A stretch of 64,000 bases of DNA from CAWIUB01 sp963839175. GTDB lineage: Bacteria; Actinomycetota; Actinomycetes; Mycobacteriales; Jatrophihabitantaceae. Below the pieces are notes generated by a model. The model made no database searches. It was not told the origin of the DNA and saw only the letters and a program-made list of their open reading frames with translations. Every line of letters starts with the position of its first letter. The first letter of the stretch is position 1. Below are positions 57,717-64,000 of the stretch, piece by piece. The translations under genes were made by a program, and so were the position numbers. The DNA is taken from contig CAWIUB010000050.1 of the NCBI GenBank assembly GCA_963839175.1, forward strand, positions 62,001 through 126,000. The letters are read 5' to 3'.

Positions 57717-59146
57717 TGCTTCCAGTACCTTTCTACCCAGCCGCGCCGCCGCATCTGCTCGCTGAACTGGATGGTGGGCGTGTAGCCGCTGATCACGCAC
57801 AGCCGCTGTCCCGGCGGTACGGCACCCAGCGCCGCGTCCAGGGCGTCCGGCTGGTTGTCGACGACGACGATCTGCTTCGGATCGACGCCTGCATACTTCA
57901 GCCGGTTGGCCAGCTCGTCCGCGCGCAGCCCGGAAACCGTCACCCGATCCAGTTCAGGCGCCGCGGACTCGAAATCGACGTCCCACAGCCAGCCGAAGTC
58001 CTCGCCGTCGATCAGCGTGTTGCTGAACGCCGTAAGCAGATGCCTAGGCTCGCCGGCAGCGTGCAGCGTACGCAGCATCGCGTTGAACGAGGTCGGGTTC
58101 TTCGCGAACGCCAGCACGATCTCGTGCTCGCCTGCCTGGATCTGCTGCATACGGCCGAAGGCGGTGCGCACCTCGGCCAGGGATTGCGCCGCGTGCGGCA
58201 CCGGTACCCCGAGCGCATAGCAGACGGCGATCGCGGCCGCGGCGTTGTAGGCGACGTGCACCCCCGCCTGGGGGATTCGCAGCGCGATCTCGCCGTCCGG
58301 TGTGCGGATCGTGCACGACGTGGCCGCGAGGCCCTCGATCTCGACGCTGGTGACCGCGACGAGCAGCGGCGGGCGGGCCAGCCCGCAATTGCCACAGTGA
58401 TACGCCCCGAGGTGGCTGAGGTACACGTAGTCGTACTGCAGATCGACCCGGCAGCGGGGGCAGCGGATTGTGTCGGCCGCCGAAGTTATCTTGTCGAACG
58501 ACTCCGGGACGTCGAAGCCGAACGTGATCCGCTTGCTCGCGCCGTCGGCCACCATCTGCGCGACCAACGGGTCGTCGGCGTTTACGACCAGCGTGGACGA
58601 GGACGGCAGCTTCGCGGCAACCGACTCGATCGCCCGGGCCACCGCGTAGATCTCACCGAAGCGGTCCAGCTGGTCGCGGAAGATGTCGAGCACCACGAGC
58701 ACCCGGGGACGGATCTCCGGTGCCACCTGCAACAGCGCGCCCTCGTCTACCTCGGCCAGGAACATGCCGGCCGGCATCCTCGCCCCGAGCGTCGCCGAGT
58801 CGACGGCGAGCGTGGTGACGCCCTGCTGCAGGTTCGCGCCCGCCGCGTTGTGCACGAGCCGCACGCCTTCGCCGCGCAGCAGCGCGGCCGTGAAGCGGGC
58901 CGTGGTGGTCTTCCCGTTGCTGCCGGTGATGGCCACGGACGGGATGCCCGACTGGCCGACCAAGTCGGCCAGCACGCCCGGGTGGATACGGCGGGCGATC
59001 ATGCCGGGCAGCGACGTGCCCCCGCCCCGGCCGAGCAGCCGGGATGCCGTGGCCGCGCTTTTGCCGGCCGCGACGGCGGCGATCAGCCGCGGCGACCGGC
59101 GGCGTCTGCCGGGCACCCTCGCGGGCTGTTCGTCCGGGCGCGTCAC
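57713..59146 (-). CDS. murT: MurT, ligase subunit of the lipid II amidotransferase
   Basis: 477 aa Mur-ligase-like protein. P-loop SVAITGSNGKTTTARFTAAL, central domain to IVLAFAKNPTSFNAMLRTL, and a zinc ribbon insertion CPRCRVDLQYDY ... YHCGNCG typical of MurT. With GatD it amidates the alpha-carboxyl of D-Glu on lipid II, essential for cross-linking in many Gram-positives. First gene of murT-gatD(-DUF167). Confidence 0.94.
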   Translation of the reverse strand: MTRPDEQPARVPGRRRRSPRLIAAVAAGKSAATASRLLGRGGGTSLPGMIARRIHPGVLADLVGQSGIPSVAITGSNGKTTTARFTAALLRGEGVRLVHNAAGANLQQGVTTLAVDSATLGARMPAGMFLAEVDEGALLQVAPEIRPRVLVVLDIFRDQLDRFGEIYAVARAIESVAAKLPSSSTLVVNADDPLVAQMVADGASKRITFGFDVPESFDKITSAADTIRCPRCRVDLQYDYVYLSHLGAYHCGNCGLARPPLLVAVTSVEIEGLAATSCTIRTPDGEIALRIPQAGVHVAYNAAAAIAVCYALGVPVPHAAQSLAEVRTAFGRMQQIQAGEHEIVLAFAKNPTSFNAMLRTLHAAGEPRHLLTAFSNTLIDGEDFGWLWDVDFESAAPELDRVTVSGLRADELANRLKYAGVDPKQIVVVDNQPDALDAALGAVPPGQRLCVISGYTPTIQFSEQMRRRGWVERYWKQ

Positions 59147-59285
59147 CCGCCAAATCCTAGTCGGGCCCGGCGACGGTCATCCCGATCGTCCGCCTGATGT
59201 GCGAGGCACCGCGATCAGCACGGATACGAGGGCCGTGAGCGAGCATCAGCGGTCCGAACAGGTCGAAGACAACCGGCCGAGACCA

Positions 59286-59558
59286 CTAAGCCTGTCGCTG
59301 TCTACGGATGGAATGGGTGACTTCGGTGGCCAAGATCGCGACGACCGCGGCGGCAACGGCGATGAGTGCGATCGCCCAGCCGGGGATGCCGCCTGATGTT
59401 GTCTGGGTGATGGTGGGCAGCACCGAGGTCCCGCCCCGGGGCGCTGCGGGCTCGACGGGGTCGGGCGGCGGCACATGGGCGAGCGCGGTGCCAGCCGCGA
59501 GCATGAACATCGCGGCAGCTGAAGTAAGCACGGTGCAGAGTTGACGGACTGTCCGCAT
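59286..59558 (-). CDS. Small secreted/membrane protein
   Basis: 90 aa. Signal-like N-terminus VLTSAAAMFMLAAGTALAH, a Pro-rich spacer (VPPPDPVEPAAPRGGTSV) and a C-terminal TM helix (PGWAIALIAVAAAVVAILAT) with a short basic tail. GGAGGACC precedes the ATG at 59558. No known family. Probably anchored outside the membrane. Confidence 0.65.
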   Translation of the reverse strand: MRTVRQLCTVLTSAAAMFMLAAGTALAHVPPPDPVEPAAPRGGTSVLPTITQTTSGGIPGWAIALIAVAAAVVAILATEVTHSIRRQRQA

Positions 59559-59777
59559 GGCGGGTCCTCCCTGGTGTTGACCGGCCGGCTCCTGGTGGTG
59601 CCGGCACAGACGGGTCTTGTGGTCGCAAGCGGCTCGGTGGCCGCTCGCCATCGACAGTCCCCGAGCGGAGCGTGGGCGTCGATACGACGTTCGGCGTATG
59701 ACCGCAGACATGCCCGGGCGCCTAGCCTGGACCCGGCGGCCATCATGGCCGGTGGCCAGGTACGAAGGGGTGGGATC

Positions 59778-60536
59778 GTGTCTGCCCGGTTGAGTGTGAC
59801 AACGAGCGACGTTCGCCGCTTGGTTGAGCTGTCCGACCCGCAACATCAGGACCGACCCGGCGAGTACCTGCCGAGGTCAGCGCTGGAGGCCGTGCGCAGC
59901 CTCGTCCCGTGCGACGAGGTGACCTTCCAGGTACAAGACGTCGCGCGGCGCACCGTGCTGGGCCTGCAGAGGCTGGAAGAGTACTCGAGCATGTCCGCCG
60001 ATGACGAGGCTGCGCTGGACGAGCTGTACTGGGGCCACTTCTGGTCCAGCCAGTGCAGCTATCCGAATCGCACCGGCGACTACCGCACCGTCACCAGGGT
60101 GAGCGACTTCGAGTCCACCCGACAGCTCGCCACGAGCCATACCGGCGACGTGCTTCGCGCCAACGGGATGCGCCATGAGGCGCTGCTCCCACTCCCACCG
60201 CGTGGCCCACTGGACGAGCGGTTGCTGCTGTGGCGGCGTGACGGAAGTGACTTCTCCGAACGCGACGTGCTGCTGCTGGCCTTGGTGCGGGCGCACCTGG
60301 TGGCGTTGCGTGATGCGGTCGTGGCCCGCACTCACGAGCAAGCCGACCTCACCGGCCGCCAAGTTCAGCTACTGCAGCTGGTGGCCTCAGGCCTCACCAA
60401 CCGGCAGATCGCGCGGCACCTCGGCCTGTCGGAGAATACGGTGCGCAAGCACCTGGAGAACATCTTCGAGCGGCTGCAGGTCACCAGCCGGGCCGCCGCC
60501 GTCGCCCGCGCCATGCCCTACGGACTCGTCGGTTGA
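59778..60536 (+). CDS. LuxR-type transcriptional regulator
   Basis: 252 aa. The C-terminus is a LuxR helix-turn-helix: LTGRQVQLLQLVASGLTNRQ, IARHLGLSENTVRKHLENIF, ERLQVTSRAAAVARAMP. The N-terminal part (VPCDEVTFQVQDVARRTVLG, YWGHFWSSQCSYPN, FLSERDVLL-type) resembles GAF-like sensory domains of LuxR solos. GAAGGGG lies 7 bases before the GTG at 59778. No synthase nearby, so the signal is unknown. Divergent from the small secreted protein. Confidence 0.85.
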   Translation: MSARLSVTTSDVRRLVELSDPQHQDRPGEYLPRSALEAVRSLVPCDEVTFQVQDVARRTVLGLQRLEEYSSMSADDEAALDELYWGHFWSSQCSYPNRTGDYRTVTRVSDFESTRQLATSHTGDVLRANGMRHEALLPLPPRGPLDERLLLWRRDGSDFSERDVLLLALVRAHLVALRDAVVARTHEQADLTGRQVQLLQLVASGLTNRQIARHLGLSENTVRKHLENIFERLQVTSRAAAVARAMPYGLVG

Positions 60537-60730
60537 CTCCACCTGACGCTGCTTCGCTGAACGCTGGGCCGTCCGCGACGACCCCGGCATGATGCTCCAG
60601 CTGGGCGCCCTCACCCGACCCGAACCTGAGGGCTTCAGCCGATCCAGACGTCGAGCAACCAAGCTCCTTAAGGCGGGCGTAATCGTGCACCGTGCAGCGG
60701 CTTCGCGTGCGGCTCGTTAGCGTGTGCGCC

Positions 60731-62182
60731 ATGGCGGATGTCAACAAGGATACCTGGGATGTCATCGTGGTCGGCGGTGGGCCGCCCGGCGAGAACGCGG
60801 CGGACTACGCGATCAAGGGCAGCGACCGGACCGCGGTAATCGTCGAGCACCAGCTCGTCGGCGGCGAGTGCTCGTACTGGGCGTGTATGCCGAGCAAGGC
60901 GCTGTTGCGGCCGGTCGAACTGCTAGCCGCGGCGCAGGCGATGCCGGGCGTGCGGGCCGAGCCGGACCTGGACGTTGCCGCCGTGCTGAAGCGCCGTGAC
61001 GAGTTCGTGCACAACCACGACGACTCGTCGCAGGTGAAGTGGGCTACCGACAACCGCATCGACGTGGTGCGCGGGCACGGTCGGCTGGCGGGCGAGCGGG
61101 CCGTCGAGGTGACGGCTTCCGATGGGTCGACGCGCACGCTCCATGCCCGGCACGCCGTCGTCCTCGCCACCGGCACCACGGCGGCCGTCCCGCCGGTGCC
61201 GGGCATGCGTGAGGCGCGGCCGTGGATCTCACGCGACGTCACTAACCTGCACGAGATCCCGCGCCGGGTGGCGATCGTCGGCGGCGGTGTGGTGGCCTGC
61301 GAGGCGGCGGTCTGGCTGCACGGGCTGGGTGTCGAGTCGCTCACGATCATCGAGACGGTCGCCTCGCTGCTGGCGCGCAACGAGCCGTTCGCGGGGGACC
61401 TAGTCGGGCAGGCGTTCGAGCAGCGGGCCATCCAGGTGCACCTCGGCGTGTCGGTCGAGCGGGTCGAACGCGCGGACGTGCGCGACACCGGCGAAGGGCA
61501 TGTGCACGGTGGCGAGGTCACGGTGACCTTCGGCGGGCAGACGATCACCGTCGACGAACTGGTGGTGGCCGTGGGGCGCACGCCGGCCAGCAGCGACCTT
61601 GGCCTGGAGACGATCGGCCTGCCCAGCAAGGGGTTCCTCAGCACCGACGACCAGCTGACCGTCCAGGGGATAACCGGCGATTGGCTCTATGCCGTCGGCG
61701 ATATCACCGGCAAGGCCCTGCTCACACACATGGGCAAGTACCAGGCCCGGATCTGCGGCGCGGTGATCGCCGCCCGGGCCGAGGGGCGTCCGCTCGACGG
61801 GGACGGGTTCCGCGATCTCGCCGACCACGGGGTCGTCCCACAGGTGACGTTCACCGACCCGCAGGTCGCGTCCGTCGGCCTCACCGAGCAAGAGGCGCGC
61901 GACCGGGGTATCGACGTGCAGGCGGTCGAGTTCGACCTTGGATCGATCGCCGGTGCGTCGCTGTTACGTGACGGATACGCCGGCCGGGCGAAGCTGGTGA
62001 TCGACCGAGGCACCGACACGCTGGTCGGGGCCACCTTCGTCGGCCCCGAAGTCGCCGAGCTGGTGCATGCGGCGACCGTTGCGGTGATCGGCAAGGTGCC
62101 GATCTCGACGCTGTGGCATGCGGTCCCGTCCTACCCGACGGTGAGCGAGATCTGGCTGCGGCTGCTGGAATCCCGCCCGTGA
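60731..62182 (+). CDS. FAD-dependent pyridine nucleotide-disulfide oxidoreductase
   Basis: 483 aa. FAD motif VIVVGGGPPGENAADYAIKG, redox region GGECSYWACMPSKALLRP (CxxxxC with SYWA between, unlike CVNVGC of dihydrolipoyl dehydrogenase), NADP motif VAIVGGGVVACEAAVWLHGL, and end VPSYPTVSEIWLRLLESRP. The usual HxxHPT has become HAVPSYPTVSE, as in an actinobacterial sub-group of uncertain substrate. It could be a mycothione- or other disulfide reductase. The stop overlaps galE by 4 bases. Confidence 0.85.
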   Translation: MADVNKDTWDVIVVGGGPPGENAADYAIKGSDRTAVIVEHQLVGGECSYWACMPSKALLRPVELLAAAQAMPGVRAEPDLDVAAVLKRRDEFVHNHDDSSQVKWATDNRIDVVRGHGRLAGERAVEVTASDGSTRTLHARHAVVLATGTTAAVPPVPGMREARPWISRDVTNLHEIPRRVAIVGGGVVACEAAVWLHGLGVESLTIIETVASLLARNEPFAGDLVGQAFEQRAIQVHLGVSVERVERADVRDTGEGHVHGGEVTVTFGGQTITVDELVVAVGRTPASSDLGLETIGLPSKGFLSTDDQLTVQGITGDWLYAVGDITGKALLTHMGKYQARICGAVIAARAEGRPLDGDGFRDLADHGVVPQVTFTDPQVASVGLTEQEARDRGIDVQAVEFDLGSIAGASLLRDGYAGRAKLVIDRGTDTLVGATFVGPEVAELVHAATVAVIGKVPISTLWHAVPSYPTVSEIWLRLLESRP

Positions 62183-63174
62183 AGCTCCTGATCACCGGCG
62201 GCGCGGGGTTCGTCGGCAGCACGATCGCTTCGGCGTGCGAGGACGCGGGGCACACCCCGATCCTGCTCGACGATCTCAGCCGAGGCGTGCGCGCCTTCGC
62301 CGCGCGCTACGCGTTCTACCTGGGCGATGTCGCGGACGGCGACCTGATCCGGCGCATCTTCACGGAGCATCAGGACATCGCTGCGGTCGTGCATTGTGCC
62401 GCCTCTATCGTCGTGCCGGAGTCTGTGACCAGGCCGCTGCACTACTACCGCAACAACGTCGCGAAGACCGTCGAGCTGGTTCAGCATCTCGTCGCGGCCG
62501 GCTGCCGGCGGCTGCTGTTCAGCTCGTCAGCCGCGGTGTACGCGCCGAGCACCGACCTCACCGTGGACGAATCGTCTCCGGTCGAACCGGCCAGCCCGTA
62601 CGCGCGCAGCAAGGCGATGGCCGAGCAGGTGCTGCGCGATGCTGCCGACGCCGGGCTGATCGACGCGATCTCGCTGCGCTACTTCAATCCCGTCGGCGCC
62701 GACCCGAAGCTGCGCACCGGGCTGCAGGTCGCCCGCCCCACCCACGCCTGGGGAAAGCTGATCGAGGCGTACACGACCGGAACTCCGTTCACGATCACCG
62801 GCGTGGACTGGCCCACCCGCGACGGCTCGGCTATCCGCGACTACCTACACGTGTGGGACGTCGCCCGGGCGCACGTCCAGGCCGTGGAGCGGTTCGACTC
62901 GGTGCTGCCAACAGGCGGGTACGACGTGGTCAACATCGGCACCGGGACGGGCACCACGGTGCGCGAACTCGTCGCGGCATTCGAGGACGCGGTCGGCACC
63001 ACCCTAGAGGTGATCGAGGCACCGGCCCGCCCGGGCGACGGGATCGGCTGCTACGCCCGGGTCGACCGGGCCCGCCGCCTGTTCGATTGGCAGGCAGAAT
63101 TGACGATTGCGCAAGCGTTCGCCGATGGGATCGCCTGGTCGCGCATCCGCGACGAGGTGCTCGGCCGCAGCTGA
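62179..63174 (+). CDS. galE: UDP-glucose 4-epimerase-like protein
   Basis: 331 aa SDR-extended epimerase. NAD motif ITGGAGFVGSTIASACEDAG, catalytic Ser in SSSAAVYAP and Tyr-Lys in SPYARSKAMAEQVL, then GVDWPTRDGSAIRDYLHVWD. It interconverts UDP-glucose and UDP-galactose (or a related sugar nucleotide), feeding the sugar aminotransferase that follows. The GTG at 62179 overlaps the flavoprotein stop (GTGA). Its final codons and stop are in the 23-base tandem repeat at 63168. Confidence 0.9.
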   Translation: MKLLITGGAGFVGSTIASACEDAGHTPILLDDLSRGVRAFAARYAFYLGDVADGDLIRRIFTEHQDIAAVVHCAASIVVPESVTRPLHYYRNNVAKTVELVQHLVAAGCRRLLFSSSAAVYAPSTDLTVDESSPVEPASPYARSKAMAEQVLRDAADAGLIDAISLRYFNPVGADPKLRTGLQVARPTHAWGKLIEAYTTGTPFTITGVDWPTRDGSAIRDYLHVWDVARAHVQAVERFDSVLPTGGYDVVNIGTGTGTTVRELVAAFEDAVGTTLEVIEAPARPGDGIGCYARVDRARRLFDWQAELTIAQAFADGIAWSRIRDEVLGRS

Positions 63175-63213
63175 TCCCCGACACCTTGAGCAGCTGATCC
63201 CCGACACCTTGAG
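63168..63213. repeat. Perfect 23-bp tandem duplication at the galE stop
   Basis: CAGCTGATCCCCGACACCTT plus GAG occurs twice in tandem (63168-63190, 63191-63213). The first copy contains the galE stop TGA. It abuts the palindrome that follows. Confidence 0.85.
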
Positions 63214-63260
63214 TTGTTCGATGTTCGGCACGCCCTGGCTCCCCGCAGGTCGAACAACTC
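63211..63260. terminator. Palindrome between galE and the aminotransferase gene (copy 2)
   Basis: Arms GAGTTGTTCGA (63211-63221) and TCGAACAACTC (63250-63260), perfect over 11 bases, loop 28 bases ending CAGG. The core TTGTTCGA...TCGAACAA with a loop of equal length also occurs at 31032-31075. It sits between converging genes and may stop transcription in both directions. Confidence 0.65.
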
Positions 63261-63275
63261 GCTCGAGACGGGTGC

Positions 63276-64000
63276 CTATCCGACGACCTTGGCCAGCGCG
63301 GTCACCACCTGATCCGCTTCGTCGTCAGTCATATCGGAATGGACGGGCAGGCAGATCTGCCTGGCGCACACGTCCTCGGCCACCGGCAGGGTGCCCGGCG
63401 ACAGGTGCGCGAAGATCGGCTCGCGGTGCAATGGCGTCTGGTACACCTCACCGCTGAGCGCGACCCCGAACTCTGCCAGCCGTGAGCGCACCGAGGCGCG
63501 GTCGATGCCTGGATCGAGCAGCGCCACGTACTTGTAGTAGTTCGGGACGCACTCGTCCGGCAGCGGCAATGGGGTGACCCCGTCGAGGTCAGCAAGCGCC
63601 TCGTCATAGCGACGCGCGACGCGCGTTCGGACGGCGATGAACTCGTCCAACCAAGCGAACTGCACGGCCGCGATCGCCGCGTGCACCTCGCTCATCCGCC
63701 ACGCGTAGCCGAGTCGCACGTGCGACCCGCCGTGAAACCCCGCCTTGCCCTGGTCGCGATACATCAGTGCCTCGTCGCGCAGCCGGTCGTCAGCGGTGAT
63801 GATCATCCCACCCTCGCCAGCAGTGATGACCTTGGTGGGATAGAAGGAGAATGTGCCTGCCACACCGAAGGTTCCCGCTGGCTGCCCCCGGTAGGAACTG
63901 CCGTGCGCGTGCGCCGCGTCCTCGACGAAGAAGATCCTGCGACGGTTGCACAGGTCGCGGATCGCCACCACGTCCGGCGCGACCAGGCCAGCGATGTGCA
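63276..64000 (-). CDS. DegT/DnrJ/EryC1/StrS-type sugar aminotransferase, cut by the window edge
   Basis: The visible 241 aa are the C-terminal two thirds. VEDAAHAHGSSYRGQPAG, then the PLP lysine in SFYPTKVITAGEGGMIITAD, then RLGYAWRMSEVHAAIAAVQF and CLPVHSDMTDDEADQVVTAL. The family transaminates keto-sugar nucleotides in deoxysugar and polysaccharide synthesis. The frame stays open to base 64000, so the start lies outside. With galE it suggests a sugar-nucleotide or cell-surface polysaccharide locus beginning here. Confidence 0.92.
   Translation of the reverse strand, partial: HIAGLVAPDVVAIRDLCNRRRIFFVEDAAHAHGSSYRGQPAGTFGVAGTFSFYPTKVITAGEGGMIITADDRLRDEALMYRDQGKAGFHGGSHVRLGYAWRMSEVHAAIAAVQFAWLDEFIAVRTRVARRYDEALADLDGVTPLPLPDECVPNYYKYVALLDPGIDRASVRSRLAEFGVALSGEVYQTPLHREPIFAHLSPGTLPVAEDVCARQICLPVHSDMTDDEADQVVTALAKVVG

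Noticed and set aside
1..64000. CRISPR arrays, rRNA or tRNA genes
   Set aside because: No regularly spaced repeats with spacers and no tRNA or rRNA-like sequence seen; tandem repeats found are coding or too short.

Overview
This is a high-GC chromosomal window from an actinobacterium (class Actinomycetia). The assignment rests on several lineage markers: furA-katG with an 8-base overlap, MurT/GatD, an RpfB-like factor, a FadE5-type long acyl-CoA dehydrogenase, a HelD/HelR-type RNA polymerase-recycling ATPase, thiol/mycothiol-type arsenate reductase, Zur/ZnuABC and many GTG starts. I cannot name genus or species. No rRNA, tRNA or CRISPR array is visible.

Layout. 0.4-4.3 kb: a short-chain dehydrogenase, a tetR remnant, a DHA2 drug exporter with a methyltransferase, and a gene fragment. 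4.3-8.5 kb: dodecin, katG, furA and a stand-alone LigD-type polymerase. 8.5-10.1 kb: an IS4-family element. 10-15.4 kb: an accessory patch of small hypothetical genes, several gene remnants (methyltransferase, alpha/beta hydrolase, MocR/PdxR), a MarR-PDZ fusion regulator and a 121-bp MITE with a 9-bp target duplication. 15.4-18.9 kb: arsenic resistance (aquaglyceroporin, ArsR-ArsC fusion, ArsC, ArsM, ArsR) with no dedicated arsenite pump. 18.9-24 kb: small metabolic and regulatory genes and serA. 24-36.5 kb: a GH63-type glucosidase, helR, the branched-chain/pyruvate dehydrogenase operon (E1 alpha, E1 beta, E2), a PtpB-like phosphatase and fadE. Both helR and E1 alpha are preceded by copies of one ~67-bp repeat that encodes a short 'MSERASHAADRRR'-type leader peptide.

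36.9-42.2 kb is the most unusual part. After two lipoprotein genes (the second frameshifted) comes a leftward four-gene unit of less typical composition: a Panacea/DUF4065-like protein, a three-TM membrane protein, a PD-(D/E)XK-nuclease-like protein and a 410-aa protein with a Tgt-like CxCxxC...H zinc motif. All the genes overlap. A complete ISAs1 element with a 10-bp target duplication sits in the last codons of the first gene. Deleting it in silico restores that gene and an ATGA overlap with the second. I regard this as the best candidate for an undescribed (possibly defence) system.

42.4-64 kb returns to core-like content: a ScyD-like secreted protein whose signal peptide is out of frame, a VapBC-type toxin-antitoxin pair, TldD/TldE, Zur and ZnuABC with a Zur-type operator, an AI-2E-family permease, two muralytic enzymes (SLT type and RpfB type), an EEP-family phosphohydrolase, MurT/GatD, a LuxR-type regulator, a flavoprotein disulfide reductase, GalE and a DegT-type sugar aminotransferase cut by the window edge. 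Two families of short palindromic repeats (TTGTTCGA...TCGAACAA and TGATCAAG...CTTGATCA) lie between genes.
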